Positions 43,013 to 51,406 of a DNA stretch of 64,000 bases are shown here, one piece after another; position 1 is the first letter of the stretch, and each line of letters begins with the position of its first letter. The notes below the pieces were generated by a model that saw nothing but the letters and a program-made list of their open reading frames with translations, had not been told where the DNA came from and searched no databases. This DNA is from Marinithermus hydrothermalis DSM 14884 (GTDB lineage Bacteria > Deinococcota > Deinococci > Deinococcales > Marinithermaceae), in contig NC_015387.1 in assembly GCF_000195335.1 (NCBI RefSeq), forward strand, positions 243,501 to 307,500, read 5' to 3'. A program made the translations under genes and the position numbers.

Positions 43013-44385
43013 TGTACATCGAGGATCTGATCCCTCCCTTGATGTTCCTTGGGGCGTTGGTCTTGATCTTCACCGGGTACCCGGTGGCCTTCGCCCTGGG
43101 GGGCACGGCCCTCATCTTCGCGTTTATTGGGATTCAGCTCGACCTCTTTAGCTTCGCGCTCCTACAGGCCCTACCCGAGCGGATCTTCTTCACGATGCAG
43201 AACTTCACGCTCCTCGCGGTGCCGTTTTTTATTTTCATGGGCACCGTGCTGGAGAAGTCGGGTCTGGCGGAGGACCTGTTGAAAACCATGGGGATGCTGT
43301 TCGGGCCGCTTCGGGGCGGCCTGGCGATCTCCGTGGTGGTGGTGGGGACGCTGCTCGCGGCGGCCACGGGCGTGGTGGGCGCGACCGTGGTGGCGATGGG
43401 CTTGATCTCCCTGCCAGTAATGCTGCGCTACGGGTATTCCAAGGAACTCGCGAGCGGGATCATCACCGCGTCGGGCACCCTGGGGCAGGTGATCCCGCCG
43501 AGCATCGTGCTGATCGTGCTCGCGGACCAGCTCGGGGTCTCGGTGGGGGATTTGTTCTTCGGGTCGTTCATCCCCGGCCTGCTCCTTTCGGGGATGTACA
43601 TCCTGTACACCGTGTACGTGGCGATCGTACGCCCCAAGGCCGCGCCGGCCCTGCCCCTCGAGGTGCGCAGCGTTTCGGGGTGGCGGCTGGCGGCGCAGGT
43701 GATGCGGGTCATGGTCCCGCCGTTGTTCTTGATCCTGGTGGTGCTGGGCACGATCTTCTGGGGTTGGGCCACGCCCACCGAGGCCGGGGCGTTCGGGGCG
43801 CTGGGTGCGATCTTCCTCGCGGCCGTGAACCGGCGGCTCACCCTCGCGGCGCTTAAGGAGGCGATGGACGCGACCGCGCGGCTTTCGAGCATGGTCATGA
43901 TGATCCTGGTGGGCTCGACCGCGTTCAGCCTGGTCTTCCGCGGGGTGTACGGCGACGTGTGGGTGGAGGACCTCCTCACGAACCTGCCCGGGGGTGAGAT
44001 CGGCTTCTTGATCGTCGCGAACCTGGTGATCTTCATCCTGGGCTTCTTCATCGACTTCTTCGAGATCGCCTTCATCGTGTTGCCGCTCTTGGCCCCGGCT
44101 GCGAGCACCTTGCTCGCCCCGATGTTTGGGGGGGATGCGGACCTAGCGCTGGTGTGGTTTGGCGTGATGGTAGGGATGAACCTCCAAACCTCCTTCCTCA
44201 CCCCGCCCTTCGGGTTCTCCCTCTTTTACCTGCGCGGCGTGGCTCCGCCGGAGGTGAAGACCGGCCACATCTACCGCGGTGCGATTCCCTTCATTGTGAT
44301 CCAGCTGGTGGGGCTGCTCCTCATCATCCTCTTCCCGAAGCTGGTGATCTGGCTGCCCCAGCTGCGCTACGGCGTGGTGGGGTAG
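43012..44385 (+). CDS. dctM: TRAP transporter large membrane subunit (DctM family)
   Basis: 457 residues, about 12 helices. VPFFIFMGTVLEKSGLAEDL, AAATGVVGATVVAMGLISLP, GIITASGTLGQVIPPSIVLI, GWATPTEAGAFGALGA and FFIDFFEIAFIVLPLLAP are DctM hallmarks. Start ATG 43012 preceded by GGGGAGGGGTGGG; a GTG nine bases upstream is possible. The large size and FIDFFEIAF motif fit the keto-acid/mannitol-chloroaromatic TRAP branch. Confidence 0.93.
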   Translation: MYIEDLIPPLMFLGALVLIFTGYPVAFALGGTALIFAFIGIQLDLFSFALLQALPERIFFTMQNFTLLAVPFFIFMGTVLEKSGLAEDLLKTMGMLFGPLRGGLAISVVVVGTLLAAATGVVGATVVAMGLISLPVMLRYGYSKELASGIITASGTLGQVIPPSIVLIVLADQLGVSVGDLFFGSFIPGLLLSGMYILYTVYVAIVRPKAAPALPLEVRSVSGWRLAAQVMRVMVPPLFLILVVLGTIFWGWATPTEAGAFGALGAIFLAAVNRRLTLAALKEAMDATARLSSMVMMILVGSTAFSLVFRGVYGDVWVEDLLTNLPGGEIGFLIVANLVIFILGFFIDFFEIAFIVLPLLAPAASTLLAPMFGGDADLALVWFGVMVGMNLQTSFLTPPFGFSLFYLRGVAPPEVKTGHIYRGAIPFIVIQLVGLLLIILFPKLVIWLPQLRYGVVG

Positions 44386-44408
44386 GCGCAGCTCGAGAAA
44401 GGAAAGGA

Positions 44409-44436
44409 CCGCCCCCCTCCACCGGGAGGGGGGCGG
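44409..44436. terminator. Bidirectional hairpin between convergent TRAP genes
   Basis: CCGCCCCCCTCC (44409-44420) and GGAGGGGGGCGG (44425-44436) form a 12-bp perfect stem with a 4-nt loop. It lies between dctM and the convergent binding-protein gene. No long T tract on either side, so termination strength is uncertain. Confidence 0.65.
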
Positions 44437-44451
44437 CGCGATCGCTAGGCG

Positions 44452-45531
44452 TTAGACCTTCGGGAAGGCGAACTGCGCGTAGCTCAGCTCGGCGGTGGCG
44501 TGCCAGCGGTAGTTCTCCTCGCGGAACTTCTTCCACGACTCGAAGATCTCGCGGAAGGTCTTGTCCTGGCTGGCCATCTCCTCGTACAACTCGAAGGCCT
44601 GCTTCTCCGCCTCGCGCAGCACGTCGTTCGGGTACTTGCGCAGCTTGGTGCCCTGGGCCAGGAGGCGCTTGAGGGCCGCGGGGTTCTGCGCGTCGTACTT
44701 GGCCATCATGCGCACGTTCGCCGCGGCGGCCGCGCTCTTGATGGTTTCCTGCACGTCCTTGGGCAGGGACTCCCAGGTCTTCAGGTTGACGTACAGGTTC
44801 AGCTGCGGGGCGGGCTCCCACCAGCCGGGGTAGTAGTAGAACTGGGCGACCTTGTGGAACCCGAGCTTTTCGTCGTCGTAAGGGCCGACCCACTCGGTCG
44901 CGTCGATCACGCCACGCTCGAGAGCCGGGAAGATCTCCGGCGCGCCGAGTACCTGCACGTCCACGCCGAGACGGCTCATCACCTTGCCGCCCAGGCCGGG
45001 AATGCGCATCTTCAGGCCCTTGAGGTCCTCGAGGTCGTTGATCTCGCGGCGGAACCAGCCGCCCATCTGCACCCCGGTGTTCCCGGCGGGGAAGCCGATC
45101 ACCCCGAAGTCGGCGTAGAACTTATTCATCAGCTCGCCGCCCCCGCCGAAGTACCACCAGGCGTTCTGCTGGCGGACGGTCAGGCCGAAGGGCAGCGTGG
45201 TGTCGAAGGCGAAGGTCGGGCTTTTACCGATGTAGTAGTAGCTCGCGGTGTGGCCGAGGTCCACCGTGCCCTGCTGCACCGCGTCGAGAACCTGGAGGGC
45301 GCCAACGATCTCGTTCGCGGCGAAGGGACGGATCTCAACCATCCCGTCGGTGGCGGCCTTGACGAAGTCCGCCACGTCCTGCGCGCCACCGTAGATCGTG
45401 TCCAGGCTCTTGGGCCAGCTGGTGGCCATGCGCAACCGGAAGCGCCGCCGGGTTTGGGCGTAGACGGGGCCGAACACGGTGCTCGCGGCAACACCCGCCG
45501 CTGCCTTTTTGATAAATTCACGCCGCTTCAT
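44452..45531 (-). CDS. TRAP substrate-binding protein, Tat-exported (TakP/keto-acid type)
   Basis: 359 residues. Twin-arginine signal KRREFIKKAAAGVAASTVFG with cleavage after VYA. The mature protein has RLRMATSWPKSLDTIYGGAQ, GTVDLGHTASYYYIGKSPTF, GVQMGGWFRREINDLEDLKG, LKMRIPGLGGKVMSRLG, and ERGVIDATEWVGPYDDEKLG, matching the alpha-keto-acid-binding DctP7 branch (conserved Arg and Trp/Glu in the pocket). Convergent to dctQM, with its own promoter, so levels can differ. Start ATG 45531 with GGAGGATAGTG. Confidence 0.9.
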   Translation of the reverse strand: MKRREFIKKAAAGVAASTVFGPVYAQTRRRFRLRMATSWPKSLDTIYGGAQDVADFVKAATDGMVEIRPFAANEIVGALQVLDAVQQGTVDLGHTASYYYIGKSPTFAFDTTLPFGLTVRQQNAWWYFGGGGELMNKFYADFGVIGFPAGNTGVQMGGWFRREINDLEDLKGLKMRIPGLGGKVMSRLGVDVQVLGAPEIFPALERGVIDATEWVGPYDDEKLGFHKVAQFYYYPGWWEPAPQLNLYVNLKTWESLPKDVQETIKSAAAAANVRMMAKYDAQNPAALKRLLAQGTKLRKYPNDVLREAEKQAFELYEEMASQDKTFREIFESWKKFREENYRWHATAELSYAQFAFPKV

Positions 45532-45577
45532 CACTATCCTCCCTCAAGCTTAGGGTATTGGGTTGTGGTACGGGGTG

Positions 45578-45583
45578 ATTATA
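45578..45583 (-). promoter_or_regulatory. -10 box of the TRAP binding-protein gene
   Basis: Perfect TATAAT on the minus strand, 46 nt before the ATG; leader contains the AAGCTTGAGGGAGG ribosome-site region. Confidence 0.55.
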
Positions 45584-45657
45584 TGCGAGCCCGTGAAAAA
45601 AACGCAAGCGCGTGCCCCTTTCCCGCACGAGAAGATACGCTTCGGGGGCGGCGGGGG

Positions 45658-46167
45658 CTAGGGCACGATGTGGAAGAAGGTCTCGCGCACGTCGCGCAGC
45701 CGCGCGGCGCTTTTCTCGATGAAGAGCGCGGTGTGCCGGTTCAGCCCGTCGCTTTGGAACACCCCCCGGAACCGCACCGAGGCGGGGGCTGGGGTGCTCG
45801 TGTAGATCGCCCGGACCCGCTGCACCCCGGTCGGGAAGCTCACCTCGTACCGGTAGCGCGCTCCCGGCGGGGGCAGGGTGTGCGTGCCCGCGGGCAGGAA
45901 GAGGTTCCGCTCGAACTCCTCCGCGCGGCCGTCCTCGTCCACCGCGACCAGCGTGACGTACCCCGCTTGCCGCAGCGTGATCACGAACTGTACTGGCTCC
46001 CCCACCCGGTACACCGCGCCCGGGCCGCGGGTGGGTTCGAAGCGCGTGATCACGTCGGCGAGCTCCAGCCCGAACTCGATGCGGAGCGAAACGTCCCCGG
46101 GGCGTAGGGTAACGGTGCACGCGGAAAGGATGAGGGCGAAAAGGCCCAAGGCAAGCCCTCGCTTCAT
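45658..46167 (-). CDS. DUF4384-type lipoprotein
   Basis: 169 residues. Lipoprotein signal MKRGLALGLFALILSACTVT with lipobox LSAC. The mature part has EPTRGPGAVYRVGEPVQFVI and TLRQAGYVTLVAVDEDGRAE, the DUF4384 pattern (beta-sandwich often found in S-layer or stress-related envelope proteins), then LFLPAGTHTLPPPG. Start ATG 46167; the longer upstream frame has no signal peptide in place. Function unknown. Confidence 0.82.
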   Translation of the reverse strand: MKRGLALGLFALILSACTVTLRPGDVSLRIEFGLELADVITRFEPTRGPGAVYRVGEPVQFVITLRQAGYVTLVAVDEDGRAEEFERNLFLPAGTHTLPPPGARYRYEVSFPTGVQRVRAIYTSTPAPASVRFRGVFQSDGLNRHTALFIEKSAARLRDVRETFFHIVP

Positions 46168-46218
46168 GGCCACCTCCTCCCCTAGTCTAAGGGGCGGCAT
46201 GAGCGGGCCGCGCGAGTT

Positions 46219-46818
46219 TTAAGGATCCGTGAAGAGCGGGGCCTGCGCGACCGGCGCGAACCGCCGCCGGTGCACCGGGCTCGGGCCTAGGCGCGCCAGG
46301 GCCTCGAGGTGCGCCCGGGTCCCGTACCCCTTGTGCTGCGCGAACCCGTACCCGGGGTACGCCCGATCCAACTCCCTCATGATCCGATCCCGCGTGACCT
46401 TGGCCAGGATCGAGGCCGCGGCGACCGTCACGCTTTTCTCCTCGGCCTTAGGCACGGCGGTGAGGGGCAGGTCGGTCTCGAGGAACAAGTAATCCGTGAT
46501 CAGGTGGTCGGGGCGCGCCTCGAGGGCGGCCAGGGCACGGTGCGCTGCGAGGTGCGTGGCTTTAAGGACCCCGAGCGCGTCCACCTCCCCTGCCTCCGCG
46601 ACCCCCACCGCGTACGCCAGGGCGGTGCGCTCGAGCCGGGCGAGGAGGGCCTCGCGCGTCTTGGGGGGGCAGGCCTTCGAGTCCCGAAAGGGGTGCGGTC
46701 CCGGGGGCAGGATCACCGCCCCCACGACGATCGGCCCCGCGAGCGCGCCGCGCCCGGCCTCGTCCACGCCGCAGACCACGAGGCCGTCGCGCCAGAGGGG
46801 AAGCTCGAGGCCGGCCAT
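46219..46818 (-). CDS. rnhB: Ribonuclease HII
   Basis: 199 residues. VCGVDEAGRGALAGPIVVGA holds the catalytic D-E pair; DSKACPPKTREALLARL, DYLFLETDLPLTAVPKAEEK with the third acidic residue, SVTVAAASILAKVTRDRIMR with the fourth, and FAQHKGYGTRAHLEALARLG. Removes ribonucleotides from DNA. The ATG at 46818 has TACGAT 7 nt upstream (leaderless); an upstream in-frame ATG at 46878 is not supported. Confidence 0.95.
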   Translation of the reverse strand: MAGLELPLWRDGLVVCGVDEAGRGALAGPIVVGAVILPPGPHPFRDSKACPPKTREALLARLERTALAYAVGVAEAGEVDALGVLKATHLAAHRALAALEARPDHLITDYLFLETDLPLTAVPKAEEKSVTVAAASILAKVTRDRIMRELDRAYPGYGFAQHKGYGTRAHLEALARLGPSPVHRRRFAPVAQAPLFTDP

Positions 46819-46920
46819 GCCTCTTATCGTAGCAGTCCCGTCGCCGAACCGCTTCCGGGTGGCAGGTATGTAGCGCAATTAACGGAACGAGCCCGCTTTC
46901 GCGAGGCAGAGTAAGGCCGT

Positions 46921-47277
46921 ATGTTGAAAGTAGCGGTGGTTATCCTAGCGGACACGGAGACTCGAGGGGACCTCGGCCGCCTGGCGAACGCGCTGGAGGC
47001 TGCACGCGAGCTGAAGGAGGCCGGGGACGAGGTCAAGGTCCTCTTCGACGGTGCGGGCACCAAGTGGGTCCCGGTGCTCGCCGACCCGGCGCACAAGTAC
47101 CACCGTACCTTCACCGAGCTGCGGGAGGTGGTGGCCGGGGCGTGTGCCTACTGCGCGCGGGCCTTCGGGGTGCTCGATCAGGTGGAGGCCGCGGGCGTGC
47201 CGCTGTTGAAGGAGTACCGGGACCACCCGAGCCTGCGCGGCTTGATGGCTGAAGGGTACCGGGTGCTGACCTTCTAG
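46921..47277 (+). CDS. DsrE-like family protein
   Basis: 118 residues. KVAVVILADTETRGDLGRLA, NALEAARELKEAGDEVKVLF and DGAGTKWVPVLADPAHKYHR match the DsrE/DrsE fold; CAYCARAFGVLDQVEAAGVP carries a CxxC near residue 77. Related proteins handle sulfur or redox reactions, but the substrate is unknown here. Followed immediately by the fossil TnpB-element end. Confidence 0.82.
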   Translation: MLKVAVVILADTETRGDLGRLANALEAARELKEAGDEVKVLFDGAGTKWVPVLADPAHKYHRTFTELREVVAGACAYCARAFGVLDQVEAAGVPLLKEYRDHPSLRGLMAEGYRVLTF

Positions 47278-47289
47278 GCGCCCGGGGGC

Positions 47290-47392
47290 CCCAAAGGCGC
47301 AGCGAAGCCTGGTACGCACGACGAAAGGAGGAGCGGGCGCATCCCGTCCGTCGGCTAAAGCCGGCAGGTTCCCGCGCCCGTCTCTCATGGAA
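47290..47392 (-). mobile_element. Fossil left end of a TnpB element
   Basis: On the minus strand TTCCAT is followed by GAGAGACGGGCGCGGGAACC, then TGCCGGCTTTAGCCGACGGA and CGGGATGCGCC, closely matching the left ends of the elements at 34972 and 53912 (AGAAAACGGGCGCGG..., GTCGGCTTTAGCCGACGGAGG, AATGCGCC). The bases after it can be read PPFVVRTRLRCAF, resembling the tnpB start SHFVQTLTVRCTL. The rest of the element is gone. The start codon of the following pseudogene lies on the former target site. Confidence 0.65.
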
Positions 47393-48042
47393 GGTTTGCT
47401 GTACGACACGCTGATCGTCGGGGCGGGCCGGCGGGGCTTTCCGCGGCGCTGCACCTGGCCTGGCACGACCGGCGGGTTCTCGTGCTGGACCGACGCACCG
47501 GCCCGCTTTTTTTCACCCTGACGCGCCTCGAGAACGTTCCGGGCCTGCCCGGCGTGCGCGGGGTGGAGCTGCAGCGGATCCTTGAGCGGCAGGCCCGCGC
47601 CCAGGGGGCTAAGATCCAGCGCGCGAACGTGGTGCGCTGGAGCGTTCGCCCTCGAGACCGATCGGGGGGAGGTGTACCGGGGGAAGACCCTCCTCCTCGC
47701 GACCGGCGTGGCCCGGTACCACCCCACCGTGGATGGGGACTGGCGGCCGTGCCTCGCGTATGCCGGGAAGTGCAACGTCTACTACTGCCCCGACTGCAAG
47801 GCCCCCGAGATCGAGGGGAAGGCCACCCTGGTGGTCGGGGTGGGTTCGAGCCGCGGCGCGGTCGGTACTGCAAGGCACCTGCTCGCGCACGCTCCCAAGC
47901 GGCTCGCGCTGCTTTTGACTGGGGAGCGCGCGCTCGCGGAGCCCCACCAGGAGTGGGCCCAGACCCACGGGGTTCCCGTGTACGCGGGGGAGATCCGTGC
48001 GCTTGTGGGGCGCAAGGCCTGCCTCGAGACCAGCGGCGGGCC
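47387..48042 (+). pseudogene. Thioredoxin-reductase-like flavoprotein, frameshifted and 3'-truncated
   Basis: ATG 47387 opens MEGLLYDTLIVGAG, the FAD-binding start, but a base is missing just after (GGGCCGGCGG where GPAGLS needs GGGCCCGGCGG). The next frame reads LSAALHLAWHDRRVLVLDRR, TGPLFFTLTRLENVPGLPGV. A second shift near 47640 leads to ETDRGEVYRGKTLLLATGVA, RYHPTVDGDWRPCLAYAGKC, NVYYCPDCKAPEIEGKATLV and VGVGSSRGAVGTARHLLAHA with the CPDC redox pair. The end, from about 48042, is replaced by HD-GYP sequence. Confidence 0.8.
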
Positions 48043-48465
48043 CTGCGGTGGGGAGCGTACCTGCACGATATTGGGAAGCTCGCGATTCCCGACCGGATCC
48101 TGTTAAAGCCTGGCCGCTTGAGCCCGGCGGAACGCCGGGTGATCGAGGCCCACACCCTGCGGGGCGAGGCGATCCTGAAGGGTGTGCCCGGTATGCCGCG
48201 CGCCACGCTGTTAATCGTGCGGCACCATCACGAGCGTTGGGACGGGACGGGGTACCCGGACGGGCTGATGGGAGAAGCGATCCCGTTAGGGGCGCGGCTC
48301 TTCTCGGTGATTGACGTGTACGACGCGCTGATCAGCCAACGACCCTACAAGCCGGCCTGGCCGGTCGAGCGGGCCCTCGAGGAGATCCGGCGCCAGGCCG
48401 GGCGGCAGTTCGACCCGATGGCCGTGGAGGTCTTCCTCGAAGCCCTGAATGAAACGCCCCTATAA
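48043..48465 (+). pseudogene. HD-GYP domain protein, C-terminal fragment
   Basis: In frame from 48043: LRWGAYLHDIGKLAIPDRIL, LKPGRLSPAERRVIEAHTLR, GEAILKG, LIVRHHHERWDGTGYPDGLM, GEAIPLGARLFSVIDVYDAL and the conserved RPYKPAW. HD and the HHERxDGxGYP (GYP) motif of cyclic-di-GMP phosphodiesterases are intact, but all upstream sensor sequence and most of the first helix are missing. It is fused directly to the flavoprotein remnant, so a deletion joined two unrelated genes. Confidence 0.8.
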
Positions 48466-48885
48466 CGCGAACCCCTGGTAGCGCGCGCCGTGCGGCACGA
48501 GCCGCACCCGCCGCCCCGCGGGGGTGGGCTCGAGGCGCACCTCGAGGCTCTCCGGGAACGCCTTGGGCTGTCCCCACTCCACCGCGATCAGGCGGGCCTC
48601 CCCCAGGTAGTCCTCGAGCCCCAGGGCGAACAGGTCCTCCAGGTCCGGCAGGCGGTAGGCGTCGATGTGCACCAGGAGGCCTTCAGGGGTGGGGTACTCG
48701 TGGATCAGGGTGTAGGTGGGGCTCGTGACCCGACCGCGAAACCCTAGGGCCGCGGCGAGGTGCTGGACGAGGGTGGTCTTCCCCGCCCCTAAGGGGCCCG
48801 TGAGCAGCAGAACCGCGCCGTGCGGCAGGCGCTGCACGAGCCGTTTGGCCAGTGTGCGGGTGTCCTCGAGAGTACGCAGGATCAT
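48460..48885 (-). CDS. tsaE: tRNA threonylcarbamoyladenosine biosynthesis ATPase
   Basis: 141 residues. P-loop LLLTGPLGAGKTTLVQHLAA, then RVTSPTYTLIHEY and LVHIDAYRLPDLEDLFALGL, EDYLGEARLIAVEWGQPKAF. Supports TsaB-TsaD in making t6A37 in tRNAs. ATG overlaps the stop of the large coiled-coil gene (ATGA), so it is the last gene of that operon. Confidence 0.95.
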   Translation of the reverse strand: MILRTLEDTRTLAKRLVQRLPHGAVLLLTGPLGAGKTTLVQHLAAALGFRGRVTSPTYTLIHEYPTPEGLLVHIDAYRLPDLEDLFALGLEDYLGEARLIAVEWGQPKAFPESLEVRLEPTPAGRRVRLVPHGARYQGFAL

Positions 48886-51389
48886 GCGTCCAAAAGCGCT
48901 GCGTAACTGCGCTCCACCTGGTGGACGAGCTTGGAGAGCAAGGCTTTCTCGGCGAGGAGGACCAGTTGGCGCGTCTTCAGCGGCACCACGATCAACGCGT
49001 GGTCGGGCAGGGTCAGCACGATGAGTTTCGCGGCTGGGGTCCCGATCTCCGCGCCGAGCGCTTGCGCGTCCTCCACGAGCGCTTCGACGAGGGCGGGCTC
49101 GAGCCAGGGCGGGCGTTCCCCGGCGAGGACGCGGCCGTTTTCGAGGAGCACCGCGGCGTCCACGCCCCGGATCTGGAACGGTTCGAGCAGGGCAGCGCGG
49201 TTCGGCCGTTCCTCCGGCGTGAAGACGGACAGGAGCTGATCCAGGTCCGCGCCTTGCAACTCCTGCGCGACCTGCTGAGCAGCGGTGTACTCGAGCTCGA
49301 GCTGCGCTAGGTACCTCTCCGCTTCCTCCAGGGCGCGCTGGAACTCGAGCAGCCCCTTGACGCCCAGCCGGTCCAGGCGGGCGACGCCGCTGTCGAGGAA
49401 GTTCAGGAGCACGCCCAGCTGGTGCGCGGTTTCTCCCCCCACGCGCTGGTAGGTGGCGTACGCTTTCCGCAAGTGGTCGTAGCGCCTGCGCAGGGCGGTG
49501 CGCAGCTCTTGTTTGCGGCGTTGCAGCTGGGCCAGAGCGTCCCGCAAGGGCGTGAGGTCCGGGATCTCCTCGTCCAGGCGCGCTTTGAGCTCCTGGATGC
49601 GCTGAAGGAGAGGTTCGCCCCCCAGCCCTTTGTAGCTTTGCGCAGCAGCTTCGAAGCGGTTCAGGAGTTCGCGCACCTCTTCCTTGCGGGCTTCGAAGGC
49701 CTCCGTCAGGTGGCGTTCCAGGGCGGTTAGGTCGGGGAACTCCCCCGCGGCCAGCTGGGCTTCCGCTGCGGTGAAGGGTTCCAGGGGAAGACGGTAGCGC
49801 TCGGCCTGAGCGCGCAGCGCTTGGAGGCATTCGTGCACCTGGGCGCGGGCGCGCTGCGCGAGCGCTTCCACCCGCTCGGCCAGCGCCTCGGGCGGGGTGG
49901 TCTCTAGCTCGGCGAGGAGGGCGTCGCGCGCCTCGGCGAGCTCGGGTAGGTCCGGCAGGGCTTGCAGCGCGGCTCGAAGGTGCGCGCGCTTCAGTTCAAC
50001 CCCTTCGCGCTGATGGGAGAGATCGGCGAGCAGCTGGGCCAACGCGTTTTTGAGGTGGGCCAGTTGCGCCTCGTCCACCTCCCCGGCTCGGGTGCGGGCC
50101 TCGAGCTGCTCCAGCGCTTCCAGGAAGGCCGTGAGTTCTGGGGTGGGCGCGTCCCGGTAGGGAGCGGTGGCTGCCCGGGCCTCCTCGATGAACGCCCGCT
50201 GCGCCTTGAGGCGGGTTTCGCGCTGCGCTTGCGCTTTCTTCTGCGCGTTTAGCTGTGCCTCGAGAGCCGCCACGGCTTGCTCGAGGTCCGGCAACTCCTT
50301 GGGAAGCACCCGTGCGTCCAGGCTTTCCTTAACCAGCTCGAGCCGGGTGCGGACCGGTCCGGGGTCCACCCCCGCCGCTTCCAGCGCGCGGAGGCGTTCC
50401 GCCAGCCACTCGTACCGGGCGCGCGCCTCAGCCAGGGCCTCTCGGTGTGCCTCCTGGAGGCGGGCTTCGAAGGCCTCCAGCGCGTCGCCCAGGGGTTCAC
50501 CGGCCTCGAGCTGCGCGGTTAGGGCCGCGTGCTCTTGGCGGAGCTCCTCGCGCTCGAGGAGCAGGGCGTACCGTTCCGCGAGGACCTCGAGGCGTCGTCG
50601 GTCCTCGGCGAGGTCGATCTCCTTGATGCGCCCCGCTTGTTCCGGCGTGAGCTGGTCCAGGTCGATCACCAGCTCGAACTCCTCGTCCTCCGCGAGGGAG
50701 TCGTCCACCGTGATCAAGCCTTCCTCGTTCTCGTTGGGCGCGGGGGTTTGAATGACCGAGGACTCGACCAGTTTACGCAGCTCGGCGGCCAAGGCACGGG
50801 CGCGCTCGACCTCGGCGGGCGCGAGGGTCTCTTGGGCTTGGGCTTCCTGGATCTGATGGATCAGGGCCTCGAGGCGGCGTACCTTGGGGCCGCCCACGGT
50901 CTTGACTCGTTCGAAGGCCGCTTCGAGGTCGGAGATGTCCCGGGCCTGGCGCAGGAGCGCTGACTGCAGCTTCTCCTCGAGGATCTCGAGCAGTTCGTGC
51001 CCCTCGGTGAGCAGCTCGTGGACGTCGCGCCCTTCGGCGAGCTCGCGCCGGATCAGTTGGACGAGCCCCCGAAGCCGCTGGACCTCGGGCCATTCGAAGT
51101 ACAGGTTGAACCGTTTCAGGCCGGCCTCCAGCTCGGCTAGGCGCGCTTCGGCCGGGGGGCCTTCCCCCAGGGCGTCCAGGAGGGCTTGCACCTGGCGCTT
51201 GGCCTCGGCGGGACTCATCACGCCCTGCAACTCCCGGTACACTACCCGTTTCAGGATCTGGGCGGCCTGGGGGGGCGTGAGGGCTTCCGGGCTGAGCTGC
51301 AGGCGCTTTAGTCCTTCTTGCAGCACCGCTTCGGTGCGCGGGCCCAGGAGCGGCTCGAGCTGGGTGCGGAGGGTTTCGTAAATCGACAC
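48882..51389 (-). CDS. Large coiled-coil protein with C-terminal roadblock-like domain
   Basis: 835 residues. N-terminal helical domain (about 1-80) EALTPPQAAQILKRVVYREL similar to that of the gene at 53233; then about 600 residues of Ala/Leu/Glu/Arg heptad-type coiled coil (ELEAGLKRFNLYFEWPEVQR to LERHLTEAFEARKEEVREL); and a C-terminal domain IRGVDAAVLLENGRVLAGER ... LIVLTLPDHALIVVPLKTRQ, LVLLAEKALLSKLVHQVERS, resembling roadblock/LC7 folds. No signal peptide, so cytoplasmic. It could be a scaffold or filament-like partner of a small GTPase; that is inference. Confidence 0.8.
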   Translation of the reverse strand: MSIYETLRTQLEPLLGPRTEAVLQEGLKRLQLSPEALTPPQAAQILKRVVYRELQGVMSPAEAKRQVQALLDALGEGPPAEARLAELEAGLKRFNLYFEWPEVQRLRGLVQLIRRELAEGRDVHELLTEGHELLEILEEKLQSALLRQARDISDLEAAFERVKTVGGPKVRRLEALIHQIQEAQAQETLAPAEVERARALAAELRKLVESSVIQTPAPNENEEGLITVDDSLAEDEEFELVIDLDQLTPEQAGRIKEIDLAEDRRRLEVLAERYALLLEREELRQEHAALTAQLEAGEPLGDALEAFEARLQEAHREALAEARARYEWLAERLRALEAAGVDPGPVRTRLELVKESLDARVLPKELPDLEQAVAALEAQLNAQKKAQAQRETRLKAQRAFIEEARAATAPYRDAPTPELTAFLEALEQLEARTRAGEVDEAQLAHLKNALAQLLADLSHQREGVELKRAHLRAALQALPDLPELAEARDALLAELETTPPEALAERVEALAQRARAQVHECLQALRAQAERYRLPLEPFTAAEAQLAAGEFPDLTALERHLTEAFEARKEEVRELLNRFEAAAQSYKGLGGEPLLQRIQELKARLDEEIPDLTPLRDALAQLQRRKQELRTALRRRYDHLRKAYATYQRVGGETAHQLGVLLNFLDSGVARLDRLGVKGLLEFQRALEEAERYLAQLELEYTAAQQVAQELQGADLDQLLSVFTPEERPNRAALLEPFQIRGVDAAVLLENGRVLAGERPPWLEPALVEALVEDAQALGAEIGTPAAKLIVLTLPDHALIVVPLKTRQLVLLAEKALLSKLVHQVERSYAALLDA

Positions 51390-51406
51390 CGCTTACGCCT
51401 CCCAGG

